This document shows positions 1-13,138 of a stretch of DNA of 64,000 bases, piece after piece. Each line of letters begins with the position of its first letter. The stretch's first letter is position 1. The notes beneath the pieces were generated by a model. The model saw only the letters and a program-made list of their open reading frames with translations. It was not told the origin of the DNA and ran no database searches. Origin of the DNA: Pseudo-nitzschia pungens (taxonomy: Eukaryota > Bacillariophyta > Bacillariophyceae > Bacillariales > Bacillariaceae); contig CM074760.1 of NCBI GenBank assembly GCA_037355855.1, forward strand, positions 4,766,501-4,830,500, read 5' to 3'. The position numbers were made by a program, and so were the translations under genes.

Positions 1-1
1 C

Positions 2-1838
2 CCCAAGAACACCAAGCAACTCAAGATGTTCCTTGGGATGGTGAATTTCTACAGAGATATGTGGAAGCGACGCTCCCACATCTTGGCCCCCCTCAATAAA
101 CTTGCAGGGAAAAAGGGCAAAATGAACTGGTACTGGGGTCCAGCAGAGCAGAAAGCTTTCATGGAGGCAAAACGAATGCTCGCAGACGAAGCAAAGCTTG
201 CATTCCCAGACTTTACAAAACCATTTCATCTCTACTCAGACGCCAGCGACAGGCAACTGGGAGCAACTGTATGCCAAGATGGCAAGCCCCTTGGTTTCTA
301 CACCCGGAAGCTGAACTCGGCGCAGCTCAACTACACTGTTGGAGAAAAAGAACTCCTGGGCATAGTAGAAGGCCTAAAGGCATTCGAGGGAATCCTACGA
401 GGACAAGATGTGATTATTCACACAGACCACCTTAACCTGCTCTATCAGCAGATGCCCACCCAAAGGATGGTCTGGTGGAGACTCCTTATGGAGGAGTTCC
501 ACCCAGTAGTCAAGCACGTTGCTGGCAAAGACGATATCACTGAGGATCCAGCGGACACAGTCGAGTGGCTACCACCGAATAAGCCCCTCACCTACGCGGA
601 TGAGGAAGAGCACCTCCGGCAGCTCCTATTCCCACTTGGGGAATACCCGGAAGAATTCCAGGGCAATAATGCATTCCCACTTGCCCCAGACATGATCCAG
701 TTCTACCAACAAAAGGACACAGGAATCATGAGTGCTCTGGAAAAAGACAACCGGCTAACCACCAAAATGGTGGAAGGTTACAGTCTAATCCACAAAGAAG
801 GAAAGATCCTGATCCCGGACAAACTCAAAGATAGAGTTATGGAATGGTATCACAGCATGCTGGTCCATCCCGGAGAAAAGAGAATGGAACAGAGCATTCG
901 CTCAGTGTTCACCTGGAAAGGCCTACGAAAGGACGTCCAGGACCTCTGTAAACACTGCCACACGTGTCAGATGTTCAAAAAGAGTGGCCGGAAGAAGTAT
1001 GGACTACTACCGGAGAAGGCAGTTGAGGTTACCAAATGGCAAAGGGTCAATGTGGACCTCTGGGGACCTGCAACTGTCCACAACAAAAATGGTAAAGACT
1101 ACCACATCCATGTCCTCACCATGGTGGACCCAGTGACCGGATGGTTTGAACTGGCTCACCTGAAGGACTCGCCAAATGCAGCATAGACTCAACGATTGTT
1201 GGACAGTACTTGGCTAGCACGATATCCGCGCCCAAAGGAAATTGGCTTTGACGGCGGGAGTGAGTTCAAAGCAGAGTTCCAGGAGCTCTGTGACAACATG
1301 GGGATGAAAAGAAAGCCCAGTGGCGCCTGGAACCCCCAATCCAACTCAGTGCTGGAAAGAATCCACCAGGTCCTGAAGGACTGCCTATTGTCCTTTAACC
1401 TGGAGCAAAGAGATCTCCACGAGAAGGACCCTTTTGAGGAAGTTCACCACCAAGGCAGCGTACGCCATCAGAAGTGCCATCCACACCACCCTGGGATATT
1501 CCCCAGCGCAACTGGTGTTTGGAAGGGACATGTTTATGCCCCTGAATTTCCCAGTGGATTGGGAAGCAATCCAAGCAAGGAAACAAAAGAGTATCCACAA
1601 GAGCAACATCAGGGAGAATCGCAAGAGGATCCCCCATACCTATAAGGAAGGAGACTATGTCACCCTGGAAAGGAAGGGCATTATTCCAAAACTATCCTTC
1701 CCATGGCAAGGACCTTACAAGGTACTCAAGGTCCACGACAATGGAACTGTAACTATCGAAACTGCTCCCTTTGTAACCGACCGGGTTAATATTAGGAGAG
1801 TCCATCCCTATTATTGCAGGGATCCCATTAAACCATAA
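2..1838 (+). pseudogene. Ty3/gypsy pol fragment: RT end, RNase H, integrase
   Basis: Polyprotein remnant of a gypsy LTR retrotransposon, entering from the left edge. It opens with the end of reverse transcriptase (FLGMVNFYR...LAPLNKL), then RNase H (YSDASD near 238; acidic residues in GEKELLGIVE and HTDHLN), then integrase: an HHCC zinc module ending CKHCHTCQ (near 950-970), catalytic Asp in VDLWGPA (near 1052), Asp in FDGGSEF (near 1240), Glu in NSVLERIHQ (near 1350), and the GPY module typical of gypsy integrases (PWQGPYKV near 1700). The frame is broken by an in-frame TAG at 1184-1186 and a frameshift near 1430, so it cannot make an intact integrase. The stop at 1836-1838 lies 18 bp before the LTR. 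Domains are clear; activity is not expected. Confidence 0.93.
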
Positions 1839-1856
1839 CAGTACCATGGAGGAGTA

Positions 1857-2046
1857 TGCCGTGCACCAAAAATACAGTCACAAGTACACGCAGGACTGGA
1901 TTAAGGATAAGGATAAAAACAATTGGCGAGCCGATAGAATCGCCGATCTGGAGAGCTCTTAGAACTGTAGCAAATAGACTAACCAATAGGGCTCACAATT
2001 TGCATATCACTACTATCTCAATCACTAGTAGACCCGGGGTATGGCA
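1857..2046 (+). repeat. 3' LTR of the gypsy element (about 190 bp)
   Basis: Starts TGCC and ends GGCA, a 4-bp inverted terminus with the canonical TG...CA. It directly follows pol and a purine-rich GGAGGAG that could be the polypurine tract. The boundaries are supported by a homologous segment in the opposite orientation at 35563-35743, next to a gypsy gag gene, and by a partial copy at 44157. Very short LTR. Confidence 0.72.
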
Positions 2047-3543
2047 CAACCGATCCCTAAGTACCTCCTACTTAGTGCACTCTTGTTTCCAAGACTACAG
2101 CTACTACCGCCCCTTGTTTTCAAGACTACAATTTCCCTGGTCCCTAAGTGTTTGCGAGTTCCCTGATCCCTAAGTGTTTTCGCTATTAAGCAACCCCTAA
2201 GTGTTCCTGAGTTCCCCGATCCCTAAGTGTCTTTGCTATTAAGCAACCCCAAGTTGAACTTCAAGTTCGACACTGTTTTCAAGACACAAGCCTCCCCCTG
2301 GTCCCTAGGTGTTTCAAGTACAGCCCCTGTTTTCAAGCAAGAAGCAGCTTCCCTGGTCCCTAAGTGTTCGCGAGTTCCCTGCTCCCTAAGTGTTTTTGCT
2401 ATTAAGTAACCCCAAGTTGAACTTCAAGTTCGACACTGTTTTCAAGACAAAAGCCTCCCCCTGGTCCCTAGGTCTTCCTACTAAAGCCCCTGTTTTCAAG
2501 CAAGCAGCTTCCCTGGTCCCTAAGTGTCTCGCTCAAGGTACCTGTTTTCAAGCCAATTGCCCCTGGATACTGTTTCTATTTCCCCCCTCTACGTAAATTC
2601 TACAGGGCCAAAAGTGGTACTTCTATTCCATTTGCCCGCACCTCCAGACAGAACTACCAGAATTTTCCCTGTAGAATTCTACAGCAGCTCTGTTCCGTGA
2701 TATCCCCCTAACGTTCTACGTTCTTCAAGGTCCTTGCAAGTTTGCGAGCATATCTTCCAGTTTCCTCCCTCTTTTCAAGCCAATAGCCCCCTGCTCTTAA
2801 GTGCCTATCATTTAAGAGCTACCCTGTTTCCTCGCTCAGCCCCCCAGTCCCTAAGTGTTTTCGCTTAAGGCTCCCCCACTACATCTGTTTTCAAGCCAAG
2901 ACCAACTGATCCCTAAGTACCTCCCACTTAGTGCACTCCTGTTTCCAAGACTACAGCTACAATCGCCCCTTGTTTTCAAGACTACAGTCTCCTTGGTCCC
3001 TGTTCGCGAGTTCCCTAAGTGTTTTGCTATTAAGCACCCCCTACTGTTTTCAAGACACAAGCCTATCCCTGGTCCCTAGGTCTTTATACTAAAGCCCCTG
3101 TTTTCAAGCAAGCAGCTTCCCTGGACCCTAAGTGTCTCGCTCAAGGTACCTGTTTTCAAGCCAATTGCCCCTGGATACTGTTTCTACCCATAATTACTTC
3201 CCTTGTTTCCAAGCAAGCAGCTTCCCTGGTCCCTAAGTGTCTCGCTCAAGGTTCCTGTTTTCAAGACAATTGCCCCTGGATACTGTTTCCACTTATAAGT
3301 ACTCGCGAGTTTGAACTTCAAGTTCCCTCCTGAGCCTTTTAAGTGTGCCCTGCCATTGATATCCCCCGGTCCCTAAGTGTTCCTACTAAAGCCCCTGTTT
3401 TCAAGGTCCAAGCTTCCCTGGGGCTGCTGTATTTCAATTCAAATCGCTTACGATTCGAATTTGCAAGCCTACAAGCCTACACGATTTGCAGTAGTAGTTG
3501 CAAAATTGTTCAAATTTGCACAATTTTCAAGCTACGCGTACGA
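2047..3543. repeat. Degenerate repeats, non-coding
   Basis: About 1.5 kb of pyrimidine-rich DNA made from reshuffled copies of a few phrases: TGTTTTCAAG, CCCTGGTCCCTAAGTGT, CTATTAAGCAACCCC, CTCGCTCAAGGTACCTG. A longer unit recurs around 2230-2400, 2400-2580, 3010-3180 and 3200-3290, with blocks in different orders. Short ORFs here only read through the repeat. The 3430-3543 stretch holds AT-rich 'caagcctacacgatttgca' phrases that resemble the start of the LINE 5' region, so part of this could be an extended LINE leader. No gene seen. Confidence 0.7.
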
Positions 3544-3800
3544 GTACTAGCTTCCCGGAAATTTTCAAGCCTACACACAATTTGCAGAGTTCTGCGTGTG
3601 TGCTCCAAGTGTGAGACAATCTGACTCGACCGCTCCGAGTGTGAGACAAATTTTGCTCGTTTTTTAGCAAAAATTCCTACACGAAAATCCTACACGACAA
3701 TCCTACACGTTTGCAGAGTTCTTCCGCGCAGAGTTTTTGGGCTCCAAGTGTGAGACAAATTTTGCTCGTTTTTTAGCAAAAATTTCCAGGTTCCCCGGTG

Positions 3801-3895
3801 ACTTTTGTGGGTGTGCTCCAGTATATTTTTTGGATCCCCAGGGACCTTTTCCTTGTCCAGACCAAGGTTACCCTTGTTGTTGCTGCTGTACCCTG
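3801..3895 (+). promoter_or_regulatory. 5'-leader module shared with other elements
   Basis: A segment running from CTTTTGTGGG to GCTGCTGTACCC in the LINE leader. It recurs nearly unchanged at about 14652-14746 (copy B), diverged at 13139-13200 (LINE X), and recognisably at about 22762-22855 and 28200-28295 inside the unrelated gag-only LTR elements. Its position upstream of ORF1 suggests an internal promoter or leader element, which is inference. Confidence 0.4.
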
Positions 3896-3995
3896 TTTCC
3901 AGGATACACCCATCTGTATATATACATACAGGTTAACACTGACAGCCTACCAGCGCCCGAGCCAACACGCCTATTCAGCCTATACTTGCCCCACC

Positions 3996-6900
3996 ATGCC
4001 TCTTCCCCCGCCAGCTTCCAGGCAAAAAAGGCCTCCCTTGACTGCCACTCCTTCAAACAAACGCGCCTTTATGGGGACTCCTTCCCGCTGACCACCTGCT
4101 GGTTCCGTTCAGGCTACTCCCTCTCCCCCTCCCTCTCTCCGTCCAGCTAGGGATTCGCTCCCTTCTGATGATGATATGTCCTTCACTTCTGCTGTGTCTA
4201 CTGGTGCACTAGATGATGTTGATATGAGCACTGAGCAGTCAGGCACTGGGCATTCAGACACAGGGCATTCAGGCAGTGGGCAGTCCAACAGTGGGAAGTC
4301 TGACAGTGGGAAGTCCACCAGTGAGAAGTCCACCAGTGGGGAGTCCAACAGTGGGAAGTCCAACAGTGGGAAGTCCAACAGTGGGACGTCCAACAGTGGG
4401 AAGCCCAGCAGTGAGCAGTCCAACAGTGAGACGTCCGTGGATGGTCAGCCCGGCTCTGAGCACTCAGACTCTAAGCACCCTCCTTCCAAGGTCTCTCCTT
4501 CCAAGTCTAGTCTGAAACAAGCTACTCTTGCATTTCGCTCTGACACACCGTCTGCAGAGCGACATGCCCTACTGCCAGAAAGCCCTGGCTGCTGCCAACA
4601 AAGCTCACTCAGATTCCTTCCTCTGGTGCTTCTACGGTAAGGGGCCTTTTACTGGTCGTGCTTCCATTCCCACCCCCACCCAAACTCTTCGTAAAACTCC
4701 AGCAGGATCCCGGCTATGGACTGGGTGTCCAAGTCCCACTCACTTCTTCAGCAAGAAAGATGGGAATGACAAGAAATCCATCCATGATGTCTGTCAGTCT
4801 GCCATCCCTCCAGCATATGCTCACGCTTTTCCTGACAACCCTGAGTGGAGAACTGCTTCTGTGGAGTCCCTGGTTTCCCTTGCTACTCTCTGCTTTCAAG
4901 CCTCTGAAGACTGGACCAAGCAACCTTCCGGCCATGCTCTGAGGAGATGTCTTATTGGTTTGGCCAAGATGTCACCTGAGTGTTTTGAAACCATGTACTG
5001 TGAAGGCAACCTTTTGCCCAGCACTGAAGGCAAAGTTTGGTTGGCAGCTAACCAGGTACTTGGATCCCACTGGCATTTCAAGAAGAGACCTCCACCACCT
5101 GCGCCAACTGCGGTTGATGATGCTTCCACTTCCAAATCAGTGTCCTTTCTTCCTGGTGGTGGTGATGCTACTGTCTTGTCCTCTTCTGCTGGGCATTTCC
5201 TCCAACGCCGAGGGGTTTGCTCAAGTGATTCCCGAGCTCCAGTGGATGTCACTGCTGGCACCAAGTGTTCTCATAGTTCTTTTGTCACTCTGTCCCTTCC
5301 ACGGTTGATGTCACAACGCCCTGGGGAACTGTATGATGAACTGCTCAAGTCTCTCAAGGAAGCTTTGGATCTACTTTGGACTGTTGACAAGCGCCTGGTG
5401 TTGTATGTTTTTCCCTCAAGAGCCCGGCTCAACCCCAAGGCCAAGCCTGTTACCAAGCTTTGGACTACCCTTCCCAACAGGAAAACCTTGGAATTGTATG
5501 TTGCTCAGCTCTGGCTTCGCAGTAGAACTGCTCCTCACTTACGCTTCTTTGTGGGCCATAGTGTTTCCCTGGAGACTCTATTGTCTGTCCAGTTGCTCCA
5601 GAGACTCAGAGACCGTGACATGGACTTGAAGTTTGACCACATCCAGGCCCCAGTTATTGTCACCTGTGGCTTTCTCCTTGGATCATACATGCAGAGTTTT
5701 GATCTTGACCACTACAACGAATTGCTTCAGACTCATCCCAGGTTTCAGGCATGTCCTATTGCTGTCATCAGGAAGAATATCAGCCTGGACAACTCCAGAA
5801 CTCCTGATCCCCATCCGGTTCTGGCTGCTCATGTTTTATGTGATGCTACAAAGCGCGCCCAAACCGTTAAGCTCCTCAAAGCCCAGTTCAATCGGTGCAA
5901 ACCTTCCGACATTGCCTCTCTCCCTGATGGTAAATTCTACAAGTTTATTGAGACAGCTACCAATCCTTCTGACAGGCCCCTCCCCCCTTCCAAGCTCAAG
6001 ACTGTTCGCCAAGCTAAGCACCGCCAAGCCAAATTTATTGAGAGCCATGAAACTGCTCCTGTTCTGGGGGTAGTTGATCTTGATCTTCCTGTTGACTTGG
6101 GCCAAGGGCTGGGTTTGAAGACACTGCGCAGTGTGCTTCTGGGCATCAGAACCCGTGACAATTGGTCATGGCCTCTTTTTCTTTCTGTTGATACCAGTTC
6201 ATACCGGGGTGAGATCCTTGCTTTGTACAACATCACTACCAAGGCTGAAGCAATGGCCATGTTGTCTTTCCTGCCTATTTTTCTGGAAGCTCATTATGGT
6301 TCTTGTGTTCGACAATGGTTCTCTTCTGAGTGCTTGACTGAAATGGAAGCTTACCATTGGGATGCTGCTGTCAATTGTGTTGTGGAAACTGCACCTGCTG
6401 AAGATCCAATGCAGGATAACTCTCTTCCCTTTTTTGGTGATGGGGATGCCAGAGATTGGGAGCTTGTTGATGATGACTTGTCAGTTGACCTTGCCCCAGA
6501 CCTCACTTTTGATCTGGATTTGTACTTTAACCTCCAAGCTCGTGCTGACAGTGGTGGTGGTGGCTTTGATGACTCCCAATCAATGGATACTTTAGCTACA
6601 GGCACTTCCAATCTCACTGCTGTCCAGGCTTCACCGCCTGCAGGTGGTGCTCCTCCTGGAGGTGACCCTCCCAATGCTGCCAAGGCTGGTGCCTCCCCTG
6701 GTGTCTCTCCTGATGTCTCACCTGCAGTTCCTGATCCTCCCAATGCTGCCATGGCTGGTGTCTCCCCTGTGGCCTCTCCTGATGCCTCAACTGCAGTTCC
6801 TGCTGTCCTGCCTTCTGGTTTGCCTGGTGGTGAGGAAGATGCAGCCTCTGCTTTGAGGGTTGGAGTTGCTGCTATTGCATTCTCCTCCAGCCATGATGCT

Positions 6901-6999
6901 AGTGTCAGTGATTTGAGCCATGCCAATGTCTCCACCAAATCAGCTCCGGCAACTCTTTCTTCCATGCGACAGACTCGGTTTCCTTCTGATCATGGTTAG
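3996..6999 (+). pseudogene. LINE ORF1, copy A
   Basis: First ORF of the LINE, presumably the RNA-binding or assembly protein; no zinc knuckle or RRM is recognised. ATG at 3996 sits in a good context (CCACCATG). The N-terminal part is low complexity with Ser-Asn-Ser-Gly-Lys repeats, followed by a conserved segment ending LAAANKAHSDSFLWCFYG, a middle region of Leu/Arg-rich helices, then an Asp-rich and Ala/Pro-rich C-terminus. An in-frame TGA at 4089-4091 lies 31 codons in and is also present in copy B, so translation may start at ATG 4176. Copy A has one extra base near 4572 relative to copy B, shifting frame; from there the ORF is open to TAG 6997-6999. It ends 10 nt before the ORF2 start codon. 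Confidence 0.8.
4227..4432 (+). repeat. 15-bp tandem repeats in ORF1
   Basis: Imperfect repeats of AACAGTGGGAAGTCC coding for Ser/Asn/Gly/Lys pentapeptides in the disordered ORF1 N-terminus. The same array is present in copy B (about 15078-15283) with only point differences, so it predates the two copies. Confidence 0.85.
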
Positions 7000-7009
7000 A
7001 TTTTCTGGT

Positions 7010-10000
7010 ATGAGGTTTGATGGGATGCCTTCCACTCCAAATCCCATCAATGCTTCTACTGATTCTCCCTTTTCCCCCTCCGCCTCTTTCCCTGCTTCTC
7101 AATTTGTACAATTAACTCTTCATGGAGACTCTCTTGCTGCTAAGGATTCTGATAGTTTTGGTCATCCTTTTCCTCAAGCTCCATCATCTAATTCCACCAT
7201 CATCACCTTTCAAAACATTGGGCCTCAGCGTCGAGCTGCTTTTATGTCCAGGTCCAAGCACAACTCTCGTCAATTTGTCAAGAGCAACGCCAGTGTGGCG
7301 CTTTTTGCTGAACATTGTTTGAATGAATCCAAACTCCTGCCCTGTGATCTTTTCAATCGGCGCATGAAGAATGTCTGTCCCTCAAGTTTTTCCTATCTTG
7401 CCAACAACAAGCATGAAGCTTCTGACTGCACATGGCTTCAGCCTGGAGGCACAGGTTTTTCCATTGACCAATTGTTCAGTTCCCACAAGGTTGCTCATGG
7501 GGCTGATCCTTCTGGTCTTGGCAGATGATCCTTTGTCAAGTTTCAGGGCAGGAATGGCTACACTGTCACCATGTTTTCTGCTTACTGCCCAGTTGAAAAT
7601 GATAGGGATCTTGGCTCAGTCTGGAATCAACAGTACCGCTACTTTCAAGCAGCTGAAAATCTTTTCAGTCCCAATCCACTGCATTCTTTTTCACAGGGAT
7701 TTGACTGCTGCCCTTCAGGCTTGTATGGGGGCAGGTGATCAGGTCATTCTTGGGATTGATCAAAATGCTGATGTTCGGTCTGATGGCTTGTCCTTTGAGC
7801 TCCAGGCTCTTGGTTTCAGAGAGGCCATTCTTACCCTTCATTGTCAGTCTTCTCCTCCTGCCACCCACAACAGAAACACTACCAGAACACCAATTGATGC
7901 CATTTGGGTCTCTGAGAATGTTGATGTTCTCAGGGCTGGGTATTGTCCCTTTGGTGGTGCCCAGGGTATGGACTCGGACCATTGCTATGCTCTGGATTGA
8001 AGTCTGTAATGGCAGCATCATGGGCAAACATCTACCACCTCCTGTGAGCTTCTCTCATTCCAAACTCCAGTCCTCCCACCCTCATTTACGCCAACGGTAT
8101 TTCAAGCGAGTGAGGCACAGCTTTCTCAAGGCTGGAGTGGTCTCTCTCCAAGCTAAGCTGGAGCACCTACTGGCTCAGTTTCAGACTGGGGATATTTCTG
8201 TGCGCGCTGATCTCATCAATACATATGAAGTCCTCCATGAAACCTCCACCTCTCTCAGGCTCTCTGTTGAACAAAACCTCTGCCACGCTAGAGCTGGTTT
8301 GGTTCCATGGTCACCAAAGCTGCAAGTTTATCGTGATACAATTGACTTTTGGAGGCGTGTTGTTAAGTTGCGGCAGGGTGTGTCCACCAGTCATACTGTT
8401 TTGAAAAGGTTGGCCTGCAAGCTTTCTCTCTACAAAGGAGAACACAGTGACCTTTCCAGTGCTCTCCTCCATCTGAAACAAGCTTACAGACAATACCGGG
8501 CAGTGAAGAAATTGGCCCCCTCATGGAGAGACTCCTTCAATCAAGGCCTGGTGGATGCACTTCTTGCTGAAGGCAAGCCTCACAACCAGAGTGCTTCCCA
8601 GATCCGTGCCAGGATGCGCAGGGAACAGCTTCAACGAGAGCTTGGTCTTGCTGCTCGGTCTATTCGGGGACGTGTCAACAAGTCAGCAGTCTTGAGAGCT
8701 ATTGCAGTTGGCCATGATGGTGTTGAACAGGTCTTGGAGTCTCAGTCTACTATGGTTCCAGCTATGGCTAAATCCAATGTCAGGCGTCAACAGCAGTGTC
8801 TTGGCACTCCTTCCATGAATCCCTCCTTCATTCAAGATTTCGGATACCTAGGCACTGCCCATGCTTCTGCTCATGTCCTTGATGGCACTATACATTCCTC
8901 CTCCTGCCACTGACAAATACCTTTCTGAATTTCTTTCCTGTCTCAAAGTCTCTGACTCTATCCTGAGTTTGCCCCCCTTTGACTATTCAGTGTGTCCAGC
9001 TGACAATGCTGCTGCCTGGAAACGCCAGAGGGAACGCACAGCAAGTGAACCTTCTTGTTTGAGTTTTGCCCACCACAAGGCATTTGCCCTTGATCCCCAG
9101 CTGAACAAGTTTGACACTCTCCTGAGATCAGTCCCATTGATTGTTGGCTTCTCTCCTTCTGCTTGGCAGGTCATCACTGATGTTGAGATCTTCAAGAAAC
9201 CTGGTGAATATAGAGTGGATAAGATGAGGCTTATCCAGTTGATGTCTCCTGAGTTCCAAATCAACAACAAGATGATTGGCAGACGCATTCTTGCCTATGC
9301 TGAACTTGCCAATGCAGTGGCTGTTGATCAACATGGTAGCAGGAAACACCACAAGGCCATCAACATCTGCCTGAACAAGAAGCTCATATGTGATGTGTTG
9401 CGGCAGAAGCGCAGATCTGGTGCTGTTGCTATGAATGATGCCAAGGGCTGTTATGATAGAATCTCTCATCCGATTGCAGGTCTCACTCTCCAGAGCTTTG
9501 GGGTTCCTGCACATGTGTGTGAAGTTCTTCTGTCTACTCTGCAACATGCCAAGCACCACATCAAAACTGGTTTTGGTCGGTCCGGCCCTGTGTATGGTGA
9601 TGAACCTGTTCCTCTCAGTGGTTGTGGCCAAGGCAACGGTATTGGTCCAACTCTTTGGGCTTTGGTGTCAACAATTGTCTTCCGAATGATGCAACAGGCT
9701 GGGCATGGTGTCCATCTTATCACTTCATTGTCACTGCAACTGGTTTCTCTTGTGGGTTTTGCCTTTGTGGATGACACAGATTTGTTTTGTGCTGGCTCTG
9801 ATTCCTCAACATCTGGTGAGGAATTGGCTGTTGACTTTCAGGGAGCTCTTGACAGATGGGCTGGTGGGATTATTGCCACTGGTGGTGCTATTGAACCTGC
9901 CAAATCCTTCTGTTATTTGATTGATTTCAAATGGAATGGATCCGGCTGGGACTATCGCTCAATTGCTGACATGCCTGGTGACTTCTCTGTTGCTGACAAG

Positions 10001-12831
10001 AATGGCAATCGAGCTACCCTGGATCGGTTTGAAGTTGACCATGCTGACAAGACCCTTGGGGTTTTTATCTCCATGGATGGCAATGAGGAAGCACAGATTG
10101 CTCACATGCAGTCCCAGTCTCAGTCTTTTGGCTCTCAACTCAAGGCTTCCAAGTGTGAGAAGCGAGCATCCCTTTACACCTTCAAGTATTCGTTCATGAA
10201 GTCTGTTGAATACCCCATGCCTGTCACGCAACTTGATGAGGTCACCTGGACTAAGATTATTCACCCAGCTCTTGTTCCTGTGCTGAACAAAGCAGGTATG
10301 TCCCGGACATTTCCTAGACAAGTATTCTATGGTCCTTCCCTCTATCAAGGCTTTGGTTTCATTCATCCATACCTCCTCCAAGAGTTTAGTCATATTGCCA
10401 CTCTCTTTCAGGAATCTGTCAGGTCCTCTCAAACTGGTAGGATTCTCAGGCTAACTGCTGAGTCTCTCCGGCTTGAACTTGGATTTCCTCTCCATCTTGG
10501 TGTCACACCCTATCATCCTTTTGCTTCATATGTCACTCCCTGCTGGTACAAACATGTGTGGAAGTTTTTCTCTGTTCACCCTGTGAGCTTGGTTGAAGAC
10601 TTCCCAGATCTTCCTCTGCTACATTCCAATGACTGTTATCTCATGCAGGCCTTTGTCAACGCTGGCTTCAGAGGTGCTGACTTGTCCCTCTTGAATCACA
10701 TTTGAATGTCACTCAAGGCTATTTCCCTTGCTGATATTTGTACTCCAGATGGGAAAAGACTCTCTCCCCTGGCTTTCCAGCTGACATCCTCCAATCACTT
10801 GAGGGATCATCTTGACTGGCCTAGATGTCCTCCATCTTGGCCTCCAGCAGCACAGCGCTTATGGATCAAGGCTCTTCAGACCTGTTTTCTTCCCCCCTGT
10901 CCACCCCCTGCAGCCAGGGCACTGGCTCCTTCTTTTCACCTTGGGCATTGGCTCTCTCCCCAGACAGCTTCTCTTTGGCCTTGGTTTATGTCTTTATCCA
11001 CCAACAGAATATTCTCCAAAACTTCTACTGGCTGGATTGTGAGCACCTCCCAGGGCAGGGGCAGATACAGGGTCACTTCTGAAATCATTTCTGACAAACC
11101 AGCATGTGCTGTTGTAGCTTGTCTGCCCTGTTATCTTCGACCAAGTTGTACGCGTGGTTGGGTCCTCAGCCTTTGTTTCTGAACCTCCTGACATGGATCC
11201 TCTGGAGTACAATCCATTTGATTCTCTTCCAGACTCCCCAGTCGATGCCTTTGATGCACTCTGTGAGTCTCCAAGGGTACTTCTCCACAAATATTCCCTG
11301 CCACAGGCTGGCTGTCAGCACCTTGTTGATGCTATTCAGAGTGGTACTGCCAGTGCTGTATGTGATGGTTCATTTGATCCAGACCTTCTCAGAGGCACTT
11401 CTGCTTTCATTCTATCACCCAATATCTCCACCAAGACTGCTTCATTGTTCCTCACTGGCTGTAATTTTGTCAGTGGATCCCCTGAGGATCAGTCATCCTA
11501 TAGGAGTGAACTGGCAGGTATCATTGGGGTTCTCACCTGTTGCACTGCTCTGGTGAGTCTTTTTGATATTGCTTCTGGCTCTATCACCATTTCTCTGGAT
11601 GGTGACACAGCTCTCAAACAGGCTCAGGGATCCTGGCCTTTGGTTATTTCCCAGAAGTCTTTTGATTATGTTTATGTCATCAGAAACATGATTTCTGCCC
11701 TGCCCATCTCTGTGCATTTTCAGTGGGTTCAGGGACATCAAGCTGGAATCTTTCTTGATTGGTGGGCCCTTCGCAATCATCAGGTTGACAGCATGGCAAA
11801 GGCATTTCTCTCTGTCCATAGAGCTTCTGCCCATCACTATCCCAGACTGGTGTTTGAGCCTTGGGCTTTTTCTCTCAATGGAAGCAAATGTTCAAGGTTT
11901 GATCAGACTGCTTTGCATGTTGCCATTTTGGGTCCTCCTCTTCTTAAATACTGGCAGACCCACCATGATATCCCCATTCCACAACCTGTTTTGAGTTCCA
12001 TCCATTGGTGTGCCCATCTGTCTGCCTTTAAGCGTTTACCTCCCGGCATGCAAAGGTGGTTTGTCAAATTTGCTTCTGGATGCATTGGTGTTGGCAACCA
12101 ACTACTTCACTACCAGTATCAGGATCACTCCAGGTGCCCATTGTGTGATGCAGACAATGAGAAGGTTTCTCATGTGCTCTCCTGCAAGGAATCCTGGGGC
12201 TGTCACGCATAGTGTGTCTGCCTTCAAGGGACCCCTGCAGAAGAGGCTTGAGGCTGAGCAGACTGATCCATCTTTGGTTGTTGCCATTGTGGATCTTCTT
12301 ACCAGAGTTCGGAAGGGGCAGAACATTTATCCATCATCCTACTCCCTTGCAATTGCTTCTGCTGTCAGGGCACAGAGGACTATTGGTTGGCACAACTGGC
12401 TTCTTGGTAGGTGGTCTCCTCGCTGGTATCAAATCCAGGCTGACTACTACCCCCACATTGGAAGCAAGCGCTCTCCCAAACGTTGGGCTACAGCTATCAT
12501 CCATCAGTTCTTTCTTACCTCCTGGGATCTTTGGACCTATAGGAACGAACGACTCCATGGTCCTGGGGGTACCCTTGATGCTGAACAACACCAATCTCTT
12601 TATGCTTCCATTTCCTCTGAATTGGCCATTGGTGCAGCTGGTGCACTTCCCCAGTCACACTCCCTTTTACAAACCCCTTTCCAAGTCCTACAAGGTTACA
12701 CCCTGACTGCCAAGAGGCAGTGGCTTGCAATCATCCACCTTGCCAGGAAGCAGTATGCAGCGCCTGTCCAACCAGTGCAGCCATACCAACGAGAGGCTGC
12801 TCTCCTAAGAGCCTGGCTTACTGGACCCTAG
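7010..12831 (+). pseudogene. LINE ORF2, copy A: endonuclease-RT-RNase H
   Basis: Would nick the target and copy element RNA into DNA. ATG 7010 follows the ORF1 stop by 10 nt. In order: APE-like endonuclease (GIDQNADV near 7755, IDAIWVS near 7893, SDH near 7975), reverse transcriptase (MNDAKGCYDR near 9431; SGCGQGNG near 9618; FVDDTD near 9763), RNase H (CDGSFD near 11362, RSELAG near 11505, LDGDTAL near 11597, VQGHQAG near 11731) and a C-terminal CPLC...H...C finger near 12139. Against copy B it carries a TGG-to-TGA nonsense change at 7526-7528, a CGA-to-TGA change at 10703-10705, and single-base insertions near 7679, 7985, 8888, 11117 and 12190. Each lesion is absent from copy B, so the damage arose after the two copies separated. 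Confidence 0.92.
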
Positions 12832-13062
12832 GGTTGATTCCACTTTGTACTTTGGTTTTGTCTTCTGTTCCTGCTTCTCATCCTGTCATTTACCTTTTGA
12901 TACTGGATCTTATCCCAATATCTCCATTCCCATCTCACTTTCTCTCAAGTCCCTATTTTGTGGGACTTGTTTGTCTTTTTCCCTGTCTGATGTTCAAGGT
13001 TTGTTTGAAAATTTGTCGTTCTGCCACTTGGGGTCCTGACTCTCTGATGGAGGCGACGTTAA

Positions 13063-13078
13063 AGTCTGGTTACAGACT
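13063..13078 (+). promoter_or_regulatory. LINE 3' UTR stem-loop, copy A
   Basis: AGTCTG-GTTA-CAGACT, a perfect 6-bp stem with a 4-nt loop about 60 nt before the (ATT)n tail, in the 12832-13138 3' UTR. Identical in copies B and C. Many LINE RTs recognise a 3' hairpin in their RNA; that this is such a signal is inference. The rest of the UTR shows no ORF. Confidence 0.6.
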
Positions 13079-13138
13079 GAGTAATTTAGTTTCACCTTTG
13101 GTGATTAAAGTTATTTAAATACGTATATTATTATTCTT

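Larger units (their letters stand above)
3544..13138 (+). mobile_element. LINE (APE-type non-LTR retrotransposon), copy A
   Basis: About 9.6 kb element: non-coding 5' leader, ORF1, ORF2 with endonuclease, reverse transcriptase, RNase H and a zinc finger, a short 3' UTR and a simple (ATT)n tail rather than poly(A). The left boundary is where similarity to copy B begins (GTACTAGCTTCC at 3544 and 14390); the true 5' end may lie further upstream. The right end is shared with copy B (about 33393) and copy C (37343, inverted). No target duplication was identified. Domain order fits the I-like side of APE LINEs, or the diatom Ambal group; the clade is not settled from sequence alone. Several inactivating changes are present, so it is a dead copy. 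Confidence 0.88.

Noticed and set aside
4109..4463. Leu/Pro-rich minus-strand ORFs in the ORF1 repeat
   Set aside because: Antisense shadows of the 15-bp repeat; the plus frame is shared with copy B and leads into conserved ORF1.
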